DNA of 64,000 bases from Daejeonella lutea (GTDB lineage Bacteria; Bacteroidota; Bacteroidia; Sphingobacteriales; Sphingobacteriaceae): positions 454,932-518,931 of the forward strand of contig NZ_FUYR01000002.1 of NCBI RefSeq assembly GCF_900168015.1, read 5' to 3'. The translations under genes and the position numbers were made by a program. Of the stretch, positions 8,627 to 17,927 are shown one piece after another. The notes under the pieces were generated by a model. It ran no database searches, was not told the DNA's origin, and saw only the letters and a list, made by a program, of their open reading frames with translations. The stretch's first letter is position 1. Every line of letters starts with the position of its first letter.

Positions 8627-10342
8627 TTACTGAACTACTCCGTCTCCATTTGTAAATGATGCATTAATGCTCACCGGAAGCTTACCCCCTGCTTTCAATT
8701 TACCTGAAACAACGCGGGCACTAGCCTTTTGCGCTTCTTCTGAATTCTGATAATTTAGAACAATAGTTTTGGCAGCTTCAATACCAGGAAGGCCCGCAAT
8801 AGTGTAAGGATTAGCAAATACTACCATGATACTATTCATTTTTGCCAGCTCAGCAATAAATAACTTCATGCTATTATTATAATCTAAAGTTGCAGGAGGA
8901 CGTTTACGCATATCCTGAATACCTACTATAATTTGATCATAGTTACGAAGTTCCTTGTTTACATTTGCTATATCATTTGCAGAAGCATCTTTCGGCAATA
9001 TAAAATGAACTGAGTTATCAAGATCAGATTTTAGCATATTGTGAAATGTGTTAGAAGGTCCGGCACCCATGGTAATAATAGCGGTTTTCTTATTTTTGTC
9101 CAGTCCCTTTATCTGACTATCACTTTTAAGAATTGTGACAGCGGCATCAGCGAGGCGTTGATTTAATGCTATCGATTCCGGACGGTTAAGTTCGGACACT
9201 ACATTGGTCGTTTTAAGCGGTTGCAGGTTATTAAGACCCACCCAATACTTTGCAGTAAGGATCTTTTTCACACTTTCATCAATACGTTCCCAGCTCAAAC
9301 GATTTGTCCTGATCGCTTTACGGACAAGTTTTACAGCTCTAACCGAGTTCTCAGATAGTTCAATTACATCGTTACCGGCGATTATTCCACGTACATCAGC
9401 TTCGCCATTAGGGAAGAACTTCACCACCCCTTTCATCCCCATCGCATCAGAAAAAACAAGGCCTTTAAAGCCCATTTCTTCTTTAAGAATGGTTGTTACA
9501 ATTGGTTTGGATAATGTTGATGGAAGGTTTTTAGTGTTATCTAATGCTGGAATATTCATATGAGCAACCATGACTCCGGATGCACCTTGCTTGATCAATT
9601 CTCTGAACGGATACATTTCAAGAGAGTCGAGTCGTGCACGTGAAAATGGCAGTTGAGGAAGATCGTAATGAGAATCTACATCGGTATCTCCGTGTCCGGG
9701 AAAGTGCTTTAGACTCACCATGACATTGTTGTCCTGTAACCCTTTCATATAAGCACCAACCTTTGCGGTAACATTGTATTTGTTGTCACCAAACGACCTG
9801 TATCCGATTACCGGATTCTTAGGATTATTGTTGATATCAGCATCAGGAGCAAAATTTACATGCATTCCTAATCGCTTAAAATCCATGGCAACCTGCCTTC
9901 CCATTTCATAGATCAGATTATTATTTTGAATAGCACCTAATGTCATCTGGTATGGATAGGAAATTGTACTGTCCAAACGCATTCCCAGTCCCCATTCGGC
10001 GTCCATTGCAATTAACAGGGGCACTTTACTAATCGATTGATAGTGATTTGTCAATATTGCCTGCCTGCCTGGCCCGCCCTGGAAAAACACAACGCCTCCG
10101 ATGTTTTCTTTTTTAATTACACCTGCGATGGAATCCTCATAAGCTTTTCCTTTATCAGTATGTGCTCGCACCATAAATAACTGGGCGATACGTTCCCGTT
10201 TGTTGAGTTTTTTAAATACAGAATCTACCCAGGCATTCGGGGCATTCAACGACTCAATAAAAGAAGTCTGCGTTTGCGCGATGCTCAATGCCGGTAAAAA
10301 GAATAATATTATAACAAGTAGGGTTTTAAACTTTGTAGTCAT
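8627..10342 (-). CDS. Glycoside hydrolase family 3 (NagZ-like beta-N-acetylhexosaminidase)
   Basis: 571 residues with an N-terminal signal peptide (MTTKFKTLLVIILFFLPALS) and cleavage expected near AQTQ, so an exported enzyme. The family 3 barrel has the NagZ-type acid/base loop KHFPGHGDTDVDSHYDLP, with the Asp-His pair, and the nucleophile motif VFSDAMGM. A second alpha/beta domain follows (about 400-560). NagZ-like enzymes remove N-acetylglucosamine from muropeptides or chitin fragments. The ATG at 10342 was chosen because it sits directly before the signal peptide; an upstream in-frame start at 10378 would overlap the next gene. Many Bacteroidota homologues carry an added C-terminal beta-lactamase-like domain, which is absent here. 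Confidence 0.88.
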   Translation of the reverse strand: MTTKFKTLLVIILFFLPALSIAQTQTSFIESLNAPNAWVDSVFKKLNKRERIAQLFMVRAHTDKGKAYEDSIAGVIKKENIGGVVFFQGGPGRQAILTNHYQSISKVPLLIAMDAEWGLGMRLDSTISYPYQMTLGAIQNNNLIYEMGRQVAMDFKRLGMHVNFAPDADINNNPKNPVIGYRSFGDNKYNVTAKVGAYMKGLQDNNVMVSLKHFPGHGDTDVDSHYDLPQLPFSRARLDSLEMYPFRELIKQGASGVMVAHMNIPALDNTKNLPSTLSKPIVTTILKEEMGFKGLVFSDAMGMKGVVKFFPNGEADVRGIIAGNDVIELSENSVRAVKLVRKAIRTNRLSWERIDESVKKILTAKYWVGLNNLQPLKTTNVVSELNRPESIALNQRLADAAVTILKSDSQIKGLDKNKKTAIITMGAGPSNTFHNMLKSDLDNSVHFILPKDASANDIANVNKELRNYDQIIVGIQDMRKRPPATLDYNNSMKLFIAELAKMNSIMVVFANPYTIAGLPGIEAAKTIVLNYQNSEEAQKASARVVSGKLKAGGKLPVSINASFTNGDGVVQ

Positions 10343-10352
10343 AAGGGGTTTG

Positions 10353-10556
10353 TCAGTAGAGAGAAGTGAAAATATCATGTGAGAATAAACTTAATGCCAG
10401 CAATATTACTAAAAATGTAAGGCTCAGACTTAAAGAAATGCTAAACATCCATACTGAAAGGTTGTCTTTAAGTCTGGGTCTCAAAAATTTTCTCAGCAAA
10501 TAAATGCCGGCACAATTGAGTAAGATGTAAACGATGCATAATATAACAAGATACAT
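10353..10556 (-). CDS. Small two-helix membrane protein
   Basis: 67 residues, unrecognised. Two hydrophobic helices (about residues 2-20 and 36-60) are separated by a basic stretch (RKFLRPRLKD), which suggests a hairpin in the inner membrane. It ends 10 bases before the start of the GH3 gene and may be cotranscribed with it. Short and without known motifs, so it could be spurious, although the amphipathic layout argues for a real protein. Confidence 0.5.
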   Translation of the reverse strand: MYLVILCIVYILLNCAGIYLLRKFLRPRLKDNLSVWMFSISLSLSLTFLVILLALSLFSHDIFTSLY

Positions 10557-10694
10557 CCCGAGAATAATTAGCGGGTTAAAAATAAGAATTTAAAATGTTG
10601 ATACGTCGGGAAGGACTGATATTAACATTCAGAAGGTGCTAATTGTTTTTTGGCATAATTTTTTCTTAACCGGTAACAATTAAAAAATACAATC

Positions 10695-11306
10695 ATGAAA
10701 AAACTAGTTATGTTATCTATAGGCATTTTGCTGGCAGGAGCCGCAAATGCTCAAACATTTGGAATCAAAGGAGGTGCAAACTTCGCAAATATCATTAAAA
10801 CAGGTGATGAAGATTTTAACACGGAGCTTAAGCCGGGATTTAATGCAGGGATTTTTGTCGACATTCCTATTGTTTCAGGCTTTAGCGTTGCACCCGAACT
10901 GATGTTTTCACAGAAAGGGTATAAGACTTCAGGAACAAGCTTATTATTTGGCCCAAATGAATATACTGTGACCACAAACTTTATTGAGTTACCAATCCTC
11001 GCCAAGATTAATGCAACAAATAGGTTCAGTATTGTTCTTGGACCACAGGTATCTTTTTTAACGGCAACAACGGAGAAATTCACCCAGGGATCTGATACCT
11101 ACAAGAATACCATAAGAGAGGAAAATGATAATTTAAGGAAAAGCCTTTTCGGCGGAGTTGGCGGTTTGAATATCGGCCTTACAGAAAGCTTGAGCTTACA
11201 CGGACGGTACGCTATCGATTTCCAAAAGAATAATGAAAATGGTACATCCGAAACACCATTGTACAAGAATCAAGTGTTCCAAGCTAGTCTTGCTATCAAA
11301 TTATAA
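10695..11306 (+). CDS. Outer-membrane beta-barrel protein (PorT-like)
   Basis: 203 residues. The signal peptide MKKLVMLSIGILLAGAANAQ precedes FGIKGGANFANI, the usual start of small Bacteroidota barrels (outer membrane protein beta-barrel domain). Alternating hydrophobic strands run to a C-terminal QVFQASLAIKL strand. The motifs FSVAPELMFSQKGYKTSG and FSIVLGPQVSFL match the paralogue at 11936. It probably sits in the outer membrane; no transport function can be assigned. Confidence 0.85.
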   Translation: MKKLVMLSIGILLAGAANAQTFGIKGGANFANIIKTGDEDFNTELKPGFNAGIFVDIPIVSGFSVAPELMFSQKGYKTSGTSLLFGPNEYTVTTNFIELPILAKINATNRFSIVLGPQVSFLTATTEKFTQGSDTYKNTIREENDNLRKSLFGGVGGLNIGLTESLSLHGRYAIDFQKNNENGTSETPLYKNQVFQASLAIKL

Positions 11307-11321
11307 GATCAATCTGAAAAC

Positions 11322-11357
11322 AAAAAATCCCGTACGTCACAGTATGGGATTTTTTTT
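11322..11357. terminator. Bidirectional terminator
   Basis: A-run and stem AATCCCGTAC pairing with GTATGGGATT (one G-T pair), then nine Ts. It lies between the converging barrel gene and the small lipoprotein gene and can serve both. Confidence 0.85.
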
Positions 11358-11373
11358 TGACTGGCTTAGAAAA

Positions 11374-11568
11374 TTACATACTGTCCTTTCTAACGGTATC
11401 CGTTACGACCGTATCTCTCATCGTCGTATCCGACATCATCGTATCTACAGCAGTGCTATCGACACTCATGGAATCAGTGGTGCTGCTCCCCTCCTGTGTG
11501 GCGCTGCACGACGATAATGCGAAGATAACAGACCCTGCAAATAACATTGGTATTAATACCTTTTTCAT
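11374..11568 (-). CDS. Small Thr/Asp/Ser-rich lipoprotein
   Basis: 64 residues. A lipoprotein signal (MKKVLIPMLFAGSVIFALSSC, lipid-anchored Cys near residue 21) is followed by a low-complexity tail of T, D, S, V and M (STAVDTMMSDTTMRDTV). Such short acidic lipoproteins are common in Sphingobacteriaceae and have no known role. The signal sequence and flanking terminator support a real gene. Confidence 0.6.
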   Translation of the reverse strand: MKKVLIPMLFAGSVIFALSSCSATQEGSSTTDSMSVDSTAVDTMMSDTTMRDTVVTDTVRKDSM

Positions 11569-11935
11569 AGTTGTGTGTTTTGTTCAAAAATTTTTGTCTC
11601 CTATAAAACTAATTTGGGTGTTGTTTGGTTTAAAAAATGATCAAATTGCATATTTGCAGATTTAATATTCTGATTTTCAGTATTTTGAACTAAATTAAAT
11701 TGTCCTCTTTTTGTACACTTTTGGAAAATACCCCTCTGATATTCTTTTTTCTTGAACACTTTCGTGAAGGGTATCACAAAAAATAACTTGATGTTTAAAC
11801 ATCCAAGATGGGGAATTAAGTACTTGTAAATCAGTTTATATAATATTTAACGATTGAATTATCGATGATGGAGATTGTTCTTGGCATGATTGTTTCATAA
11901 TGTCATGCGATTAATTAAATCATGAATTAAATATT
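11569..11935. other. Intergenic gap with one palindrome
   Basis: AT-rich, no open frame. The only structured element is a perfect 14-bp palindrome, GATGTTTAAACATC (11790-11803), with flanking CTT/AAG, about 130 bases before the second barrel gene. It could be an operator, but no consensus promoter was recognised on either strand. Confidence 0.35.
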
Positions 11936-12526
11936 ATGAAAAAGATAGCTATTTTAAGTGTTGCCCTGTTAGTCGCAGGTTTCGCACACGCTCAGAGTCC
12001 AAAATTTGGAATTAAAGCCGGAGTTAACATTGCAAAGTTTGCAGGTGACCCTGATCCTAACAGTGAATTTAACACAGGCTTGGCAGCGGGAGTTTTCACA
12101 AACGTTCCATTGTCATCAGGATTTTCTTTTGAACCATCACTGGAGTACTCTCAAAAAGGAGCGGAATTTACAACTGCACTGAACAGTGAAGTAAAATCTA
12201 AGATTACTTATTTAGATCTTCCAATTATGTTCAAGTACAACTTGACACCTAATTTTGGAATACTGGCTGGTCCACAGGTATCATTCTTTCTTGATCAGGA
12301 AACAAAGCTGGTTAATGGAAATTCTACCACAACTTTCGAAGGGAATAACGATTCATATCGTAAATCTTTAGCAGGTGGTAAGGTTGGTTTGAGTTATAAT
12401 TTTGGTTCAGTTATGCTGAACGCGAGTTATGCAACTGATTTACAAAACCTTTATTCCGACGATTCTGGTAACAGCGATCTGAAAAACCAGGTTATTAATG
12501 TTGGTCTTGCTTTTGGATTTAAGTAA
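11936..12526 (+). CDS. Outer-membrane beta-barrel protein (paralogue)
   Basis: 196 residues with signal peptide MKKIAILSVALLVAGFAHAQ, then KFGIKAGVNIAKF. It shares its layout and several motifs with the gene at 10695 (FSFEPSLEYSQKGAEF; GILAGPQVSFFL; C-terminal INVGLAFGFK), so the two look like an old tandem duplication now separated by a lipoprotein gene. The function is unknown beyond a predicted outer-membrane location. Confidence 0.85.
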   Translation: MKKIAILSVALLVAGFAHAQSPKFGIKAGVNIAKFAGDPDPNSEFNTGLAAGVFTNVPLSSGFSFEPSLEYSQKGAEFTTALNSEVKSKITYLDLPIMFKYNLTPNFGILAGPQVSFFLDQETKLVNGNSTTTFEGNNDSYRKSLAGGKVGLSYNFGSVMLNASYATDLQNLYSDDSGNSDLKNQVINVGLAFGFK

Positions 12527-12540
12527 GATCTTTCATTCAA

Positions 12541-12575
12541 AAAAAAAGCCCGCCAAATTTGGCGGGCTTTTTTTT
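12541..12575. terminator. Bidirectional terminator
   Basis: A-run, perfect palindromic stem AGCCCGCCAAATTTGGCGGGCT, then a T-run, between two converging genes. Confidence 0.9.
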
Positions 12576-12588
12576 GAATGTGCTTTAG

Positions 12589-13023
12589 CTATTGACCATG
12601 TATCAGTATTTCCGAAACTTTCCATCCTGTGTCTGTCCTTTTAAACTTGAAAGATAGCTTATAAGTTCCGGAGATATCGTTCCCCGACATATCCCCCTCA
12701 ACAGTGTAATCTGCAGATCCGCCAGCATCATTATCAGTTACCTTGAATGTTTTGTTATTAGCGGAGGATTTGCTGATATTATAGACACCTCCTGAAAATG
12801 CATAAATGGTCGCCTGTTTATTTAACTGCTCACCAGAAGGGGAATAGGTAATACAATCGTTGTTGAAATTAGCTTCCATCCAGGCTTTATCTTTCTTCGA
12901 CATGGCAACTGCAAAGCCGTCAGCAATTGCTGAAAGATCCTTCTGATCATCAGCAATTGAAAGGGAAAATGCATTAGAAACTATTGCTAAGGCAAGAAAA
13001 ATTGCACTAAGAGTCTTTTTCAT
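12589..13023 (-). CDS. Exported NTF2-like (SnoaL/DUF4440) protein
   Basis: 144 residues. A signal peptide (MKKTLSAIFLALAIVSNAFS) is followed by an NTF2-like fold of about 120 residues: helix with AIADGFAVAMSKKDKAWMEA, strand DCITYSPSGE and a final strand pair around GWKVSEILIHGQ. Such domains serve as small enzymes or ligand-binding pockets, and no catalytic residues can be named here. It begins 9 bases after the glutathione peroxidase gene ends and is probably in the same transcript. Confidence 0.7.
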   Translation of the reverse strand: MKKTLSAIFLALAIVSNAFSLSIADDQKDLSAIADGFAVAMSKKDKAWMEANFNNDCITYSPSGEQLNKQATIYAFSGGVYNISKSSANNKTFKVTDNDAGGSADYTVEGDMSGNDISGTYKLSFKFKRTDTGWKVSEILIHGQ

Positions 13024-13032
13024 GACTACAGA

Positions 13033-13545
13033 TTATAAGTACTTTGTGATTTCAGGAGACATTGGAGTAACCGCAGAACGGAATCTGTGCACAAGCTTTC
13101 CATTCTCATCGATCAGAAATTTTTCAAAATTCCACTTGATTTCACCGGTGAAATCAGGGTTTTCTGCTGTAGTCAAATACTTGAATAATGGATTAATGTC
13201 AGCTCCTTTTACACTGCTTTTCTCAGCAAGTGGAAAGGTGACACCAAAATTTTTCTGACAGAATTCTTTTATATTCAGGTTTTCACCAGGTTCCTGTCCA
13301 CCGAAATTATTAGCCGGAAAACCAATTACTACCAGTTTACCCTTATACGCGTCAGAAAGCTTTTGGAGATCAGCATATTGTTTTGTATAGCCACATTTGG
13401 ATGCAGTGTTTACAATAAGGATCTTCTTACCTTTATATTTTTTCAGATCTAATGTCTTTCCGTCAATGTTATGAACCTTGAAAGTATAGACGGTCGAAGG
13501 TGCTGCCGACAAGATCATTGCCAGAATTAATACAAGTGTTTTCAT
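13033..13545 (-). CDS. Glutathione peroxidase family (thiol peroxidase), exported
   Basis: 170 residues. Family motifs are NTASKCGYTKQYADLQKL with the peroxidatic cysteine (a Cys form, not selenocysteine), VIGFPANNFGGQEPG and IKWNFEKFLID, giving the Cys, Gln and Trp-Asn catalytic set. The loop that reads FPCNQF in many Cys-type members is FPANNF here, so that cysteine is absent. The N terminus (MKTLVLILAMILSAAPSTVY) looks like a signal peptide, implying peroxide removal in the periplasm with a thiol reductant. It is the first gene of a likely pair with the NTF2-like gene. Confidence 0.88.
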   Translation of the reverse strand: MKTLVLILAMILSAAPSTVYTFKVHNIDGKTLDLKKYKGKKILIVNTASKCGYTKQYADLQKLSDAYKGKLVVIGFPANNFGGQEPGENLNIKEFCQKNFGVTFPLAEKSSVKGADINPLFKYLTTAENPDFTGEIKWNFEKFLIDENGKLVHRFRSAVTPMSPEITKYL

Positions 13546-13693
13546 GTGTTTATAATTAGTTTTTTATCCCACGTTTAGAGGGATTATAAAATTACTATAT
13601 AAGTTTGGGAAAATTCAAATATTAAAGCGTCTAGTTGTATGATTATTACATAGATATGATTTCACGACTTATTTATCCTAAAAAACCTCAGGT

Positions 13694-13721
13694 AAAAAAA
13701 AGCCCCGCTTTCACGAGGCTT
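13694..13721 (-). terminator. Terminator of nrdJ
   Basis: On the minus strand, stem AAGCCTC/GGGGCTT (seven pairs, one G-T) is followed by a run of Ts. It lies about 65 bases after the nrdJ stop. Confidence 0.75.
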
Positions 13722-13785
13722 CCTCAATTTAACATACAGTTCAAAACTAAAACCGGAAACTAAAACCCGGGTATTATGAACATCT

Positions 13786-16700
13786 TTATGAGCATCCGCC
13801 CTGGGTACCGCAGTTCAAACACTTGTAACAAGTGCCCGATCTTACCATGATGTGCCCGCAATTTCCGCAAGCCGGTGCATCCGACTGACCACCTCCTGAA
13901 ATGTCAAGTACTGGCTTCAGCTTAAAATTGGATGCTGTTGCCGGATTTGATACCGACGCCTCTGCCAGGGTATTTGATGTATCAGTATTCACATCTTCAT
14001 CAGCCATCTGAGGATTTCCCAAAACAGCTTTTTGCTCAGTGATCACGTGGACAAGGTCTGTCCGGCTCAGATATTCATAACCAAGCATCCTGAAGATATA
14101 GTCGATTATTGAAGTCGAACTCTTTATATTATCATGTCCGCTCACCATACCTGATGGCTCAAAACGGGTGAAGGTAAATTTATCTACAAACTCCTCCAAA
14201 GGTACACCATACTGTAAGCCAACAGACACAGCGATTGCAAAACAGTTCATCAAGGAACGGAATGTTGCACCTTCCTTGTGCATATCCACGAAAATCTCAC
14301 CTAGAGTTCCATCTTCGTACTCTCCAGTGCGAACGAAAACTGTCTGCCCGCCAACTGCAGCCTTTTGTGTAAATCCACCGCGCTTGCCTGGCAGGTTCTT
14401 CCGTTCTACAACAGATGATAATTGACGTTTGAATTTGGTATCCGTTGAACGCTCCAAGATTGCTCTTGCCGCTTCAAGGACCTGGTCTGCAGTAAGGTCG
14501 CTCAATTTCACATTTCCAGCTTCACCAAGCACTTCTTCCACTGTATCCAGTTTGTCTTCTTTGCTGTCTGAAGATTTAGTTGACAATGGCTGAGAAAGTT
14601 TACAACCATCACGGTAGAGTGCATTCGCTTTCAAAGCCAATCTCCATGATAATTCATAGCAGTCTTTAATCTCATCAACGGTTGCTTCGTTCGGAAGATT
14701 AATAGTTTTTGAAATCGCTCCTGACAAGAAAGGTTGTGCAGCTGCCATCATTTTGATGTGACCATGAGCATGAATAAAGCGCTCCCCTTTTTGACCGCAT
14801 TTGTTTGCACAATCGAAAATTGGATAATGCTCTTCCTTCAGGTAAGGTGCGCCTTCCACAGTCATTGTACCGCAGATGAATTCATTTGCCTCCGCGATCT
14901 GCTGGCGGTTGAACCCAATAGCGCGTAAAAGGTTGAAATCAGGAGATGAATATTGGTCAGCCTTAAATCCTAGACGGTTTAAACACTCTTCACCAAGGCT
15001 CCACTGATTGAATACAAAGCCAATCTCAAATGCAGCTAGTAAAGATTTGTCGATCTTCTCAAGCTCATCCTGAGTAAATCCTTTTGCAGCAAGGCTGTCA
15101 AAATTGATATGCGGAGCACCCTGTAAAGTTGCCGTACCTTTAGCATAATTTACAATTGCTTCAATTTCATGCTCCTGGTAACCCTGATTGCGAAGCGCAG
15201 CAGGAACTCCCTGGTTGATGATCTTGAAGTAACCGCCTCCAGATAATTTTTTGAATTTAACTAATGCAAAATCAGGTTCGATACCAGTAGTATCGCAATC
15301 CATAACCAATCCGATAGTACCTGTGGGTGCAATTACTGTAGTTTGGGCATTACGGTAACCGTATTTTTCACCCAATTCAACCGCTTTATCCCATGAGTTG
15401 CAAGCTGCAGACAGCAGGTAATCAGGGCAGAATTTAGGGTCGATTCCCGGAGGTGCTATTTCAAGGCCTTCATAGGCGTCGTTGTTATAAGCAGCATAGC
15501 GGTGATTGCGCATTACACGCAGCATATGCTTTTTATTCTCATTATATTTTTTGAATGTGCCGAGCTCCTTAGCCATTTCAGCTGAAGTTGCATAAGCTGT
15601 GCCGGTCATAACCGCTGTAATTGCTCCACCAATAGCGCGTGCTTTATCACTATCGTAAGGAATACCAGCTACCATCAGCATAGAGCCCAGGTTAGCATAT
15701 CCTAAACCAAGAGTACGGTAATCGTAAGATAATTGGGCAACTTCCTTAGAAGGGAACTGCGCCATTAGTACTGATATCTCAAGAACTACAGTCCAAACAC
15801 GGCAAGCATGTTCAAACCCTTTAACATCAAAGATTAGCGTTTGAGGATCGAAGAAATGCGCCAGGTTGATTGAAGCCAGGTTACAAGCGGTGTTATCCAG
15901 GAACATATATTCTGAACATGGATTTGACGCGTTGATCCGGCCACCCTCAGGGCATGTATGCCATTCGTTAATTGTCGTATCGTATTGGATACCGGGATCA
16001 GCACATGCCCATGCAGCGAAAGAGATATCATTCCAAAGCTTCTCTGCAGAAATTGATTTGACAGGTTTTTCGCTGATACGTCCTATTAGATCCCAGTTGC
16101 CGCCCTCATTCAATGCCTTAAAAAAGCTGTTTGGCACACGCACTGAGTTGTTTGAATTTTGTCCGGAAACGGTTCTGTAGGCTTCACCTTCATAATCTGA
16201 AGAATAACCAGCGGCAATTAAAGCAGCAACTTTCTTTTCCTCTTCAACTTTCCAGTTAACAAAGCCTTCAATCTCCGGGTGATCCAGGTCAAGACAAACC
16301 ATTTTTGCAGCACGGCGGGTTGTACCACCAGATTTTATTGCACCAGCAGCACGGTCGCCAATCTTAAGGAAAGACATCAGGCCGGATGAATAGCCACCAC
16401 CTGATAATTTTTCACTTTCCCCACGAATAGCAGAGAAGTTAGTTCCTACGCCAGAACCATACTTGAAAATCCGCGCTTCACGAACCCAAAGATCCATGAT
16501 ACCGCCGTCGTTTACCAGGTCATCACTAACCGATAGAATGAAGCAAGCATGTGGCTGCGGACGCTCGTAAGCTGAAGTTGATTTTTCCAGTTTGTCTGTC
16601 TCCGGGTTTACAAAGTAATGGCCCTGCGGTTTTCCTGTAATACCATACGAACTGTGAAGACCGGTATTGAACCACTGAGGCGAATTCGGCGCAGCAAGCT

Positions 16701-17103
16701 GGCCAACAATGGTGTAAACAAGCTCATCATAAAATATATTAGCATCTTCTTTGCTTGCAAAGTAATTGTAGCGCTCGCCCCATGTTTTCCAGCAGTTAGC
16801 CATACGATGTGCTACCTGTTTGATGCTGGTTTCAGATGAAGTAGATCCGTCTGGCTGGGGAACTCCTGCTTTACGGAAATATTTTTGAGCAAGGATGTCT
16901 GTCGCCACCTGACTCCAGCTTGCGGGCACTTCCACATTCTTCATTTCGAACACAGCATCACCCGCCGGGTTGCGGATCACTGAAGTTCGTTTTTCATAAT
17001 TGAACAGATCGTAGACGTCTACCCCTGTTTTTGTGAAATAGCGTTGGAAACCCAGACCCTTTCCGGTTCCTTTTGCCGCTGTGTTTGAAGATGCTTTACC
17101 CAT
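13786..17103 (-). CDS. nrdJ: Adenosylcobalamin-dependent ribonucleotide reductase (class II)
   Basis: 1105 residues. It reduces ribonucleotides to deoxyribonucleotides with vitamin B12 as radical source, independent of oxygen. Visible motifs are [18 protein letters not shown], the glycine-rich [36 protein letters not shown] with the active-site Cys, and [22 protein letters not shown]-terminal TSCPD domain ([19 protein letters not shown]) and a zinc-ribbon/redox tail ([20 protein letters not shown]) follow. The open frame extends to a TTG at 17166, but the ATG at 17103 is preferred. It lies alone between terminators. Upstream are a -7 box and one copy of the 93-bp element. Confidence 0.95.
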   Translation of the reverse strand: MGKASSNTAAKGTGKGLGFQRYFTKTGVDVYDLFNYEKRTSVIRNPAGDAVFEMKNVEVPASWSQVATDILAQKYFRKAGVPQPDGSTSSETSIKQVAHRMANCWKTWGERYNYFASKEDANIFYDELVYTIVGQLAAPNSPQWFNTGLHSSYGITGKPQGHYFVNPETDKLEKSTSAYERPQPHACFILSVSDDLVNDGGIMDLWVREARIFKYGSGVGTNFSAIRGESEKLSGGGYSSGLMSFLKIGDRAAGAIKSGGTTRRAAKMVCLDLDHPEIEGFVNWKVEEEKKVAALIAAGYSSDYEGEAYRTVSGQNSNNSVRVPNSFFKALNEGGNWDLIGRISEKPVKSISAEKLWNDISFAAWACADPGIQYDTTINEWHTCPEGGRINASNPCSEYMFLDNTACNLASINLAHFFDPQTLIFDVKGFEHACRVWTVVLEISVLMAQFPSKEVAQLSYDYRTLGLGYANLGSMLMVAGIPYDSDKARAIGGAITAVMTGTAYATSAEMAKELGTFKKYNENKKHMLRVMRNHRYAAYNNDAYEGLEIAPPGIDPKFCPDYLLSAACNSWDKAVELGEKYGYRNAQTTVIAPTGTIGLVMDCDTTGIEPDFALVKFKKLSGGGYFKIINQGVPAALRNQGYQEHEIEAIVNYAKGTATLQGAPHINFDSLAAKGFTQDELEKIDKSLLAAFEIGFVFNQWSLGEECLNRLGFKADQYSSPDFNLLRAIGFNRQQIAEANEFICGTMTVEGAPYLKEEHYPIFDCANKCGQKGERFIHAHGHIKMMAAAQPFLSGAISKTINLPNEATVDEIKDCYELSWRLALKANALYRDGCKLSQPLSTKSSDSKEDKLDTVEEVLGEAGNVKLSDLTADQVLEAARAILERSTDTKFKRQLSSVVERKNLPGKRGGFTQKAAVGGQTVFVRTGEYEDGTLGEIFVDMHKEGATFRSLMNCFAIAVSVGLQYGVPLEEFVDKFTFTRFEPSGMVSGHDNIKSSTSIIDYIFRMLGYEYLSRTDLVHVITEQKAVLGNPQMADEDVNTDTSNTLAEASVSNPATASNFKLKPVLDISGGGQSDAPACGNCGHIMVRSGTCYKCLNCGTQGGCS

Positions 17104-17189
17104 AATGTTATAATTGATGTTGTTAGTGAGCTCGTTGATGTTGTTACTGAGTGACTTACCTTCCAAAAAAAAGTTTAGAGGTTTTTAAT

Positions 17190-17197
17190 CAAATCTA
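17190..17197 (-). promoter_or_regulatory. -7 box upstream of nrdJ
   Basis: TAGATTTG on the minus strand matches TAnnTTTG. No good -33 TTTG lies 19-20 bases upstream, where the 93-bp element begins 28 bases away, so the promoter may need an activator. Transcription from here would leave a leader of about 80 nt. Confidence 0.45.
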
Positions 17198-17224
17198 TCA
17201 GTTGACGCGTTTGATCTATCATTA

Positions 17225-17317
17225 GAGTTTTCCACAGATTGTTAGTGTATCTATATCTCAACACTCAATCTAATATTAACATCATGGTTTTAAGACCGTT
17301 ATCTATGTGGAAAACTC
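17225..17317. repeat. 93-bp inverted-repeat element, copy A
   Basis: Bounded by perfect 12-bp inverted repeats, GAGTTTTCCACA (17225-17236) and TGTGGAAAACTC (17306-17317). A second 93-bp copy lies at 17727-17819, with about 75 of 93 positions identical by hand alignment and no gaps. The ends contain TTTTCCACA, one base from the DnaA box TTATCCACA. This copy ends just upstream of the nrdJ -7 box. Confidence 0.8.
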
Positions 17318-17544
17318 AAAAAAACGCCATTTAACCAATATTTTTACTACACCGAACTTAAATCAAAAAGAGGTAGAGATGAGTACTAACTCCATCGAAA
17401 AACATATCAGATAGAAGGGTTTATATCACCATCAGATTCTTTAACAATCATCAAAAATAATATTGCGTTATCAACACTTTTGGATCGATTGTTTATAAAT
17501 ATTGGCTTTCCCCTTTCCCATCTATCTCCTATATTTGATTATAC

Positions 17545-17579
17545 AAAAAGAGGAAGACCAGCGGGAACTGTCTTCCTCT
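17545..17579 (-). terminator. Terminator-like hairpin in the nrdJ-pyk gap
   Basis: Perfect 10-bp stem AGAGGAAGAC/GTCTTCCTCT with an 11-base loop. On the minus strand it is followed by five Ts. No protein gene ends here, so it suggests an unannotated minus-strand transcript. Confidence 0.7.
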
Positions 17580-17686
17580 ATACATCCACACAAACGGACG
17601 TTGATTTGTAAATTGCTCGAGAGATTTTTACACTCATACTAAAAGTGTTTTCTTCCTAGCGCTGAGAATTCTTGGCGCTTATCTCT
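17545..17686 (-). ncRNA. Candidate small RNA with three-way junction
   Basis: On the minus strand AGAGAT (681-686 of the 17.6 kb block) pairs with ATCTCT (620-625), enclosing two hairpins: AGCGC/GCGCT (658-662 with 675-679) and ACACT/AGTGT (630-634 with 644-648). The terminator at 17545-17579 follows. A weak promoter match (TTCG, 20 bases, TAATTTTA) would start transcription at about the first junction base, giving an RNA of about 140 nt. No open frame is visible. The family is not recognised. It is inferred from hand-drawn pairing only. Confidence 0.35.
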
Positions 17687-17726
17687 ATTTGTAAAATTAC
17701 CTTACCCTTAAGCTGTTATCGAACGA

Positions 17727-17819
17727 GAGTTTTCCACAGCTTGTTAGTGTATCGACACCTCAGGACTTAATCAATTAGTAACAGTATGGTTTAAAGAAAG
17801 TTAAGTGTGTGGAAAACTC
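17727..17819. repeat. 93-bp inverted-repeat element, copy B
   Basis: Same length and same perfect 12-bp inverted ends as copy A, offset by exactly 502 bases. The interior has diverged at about 18 positions, but the GTTAGTGTATC block and the ATGGTTT block are kept. It lies between the pyk terminator and the candidate small RNA. Confidence 0.8.
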
Positions 17820-17866
17820 AAAAAATGTGCTGATTTATGTGCTTTTAGTAACACCAAGAATGGGAC

Positions 17867-17896
17867 AAAAAAAGCCGGCTAAAGCCAGCGTTTTTA
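17867..17896 (-). terminator. Terminator of pyk
   Basis: Hairpin GCTGGCTTTAGCCGGC (minus strand, one mismatch) followed by seven Ts, about 30 bases after the pyk stop. Confidence 0.8.
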
Positions 17897-17927
17897 CAAA
17901 GTTTTGTATTGATATTTTTAGTTTGGA

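Noticed and set aside
11233-11665. Plus-strand frames across the terminator and small lipoprotein gene
   Set aside because: They cross a clear bidirectional terminator and shadow a lipoprotein gene with a good signal peptide.
17167-17927. Cobalamin riboswitch upstream of nrdJ
   Set aside because: A B12-dependent enzyme invites this, but no B12 box (GCCACTG-like) or matching core was found on the minus strand.
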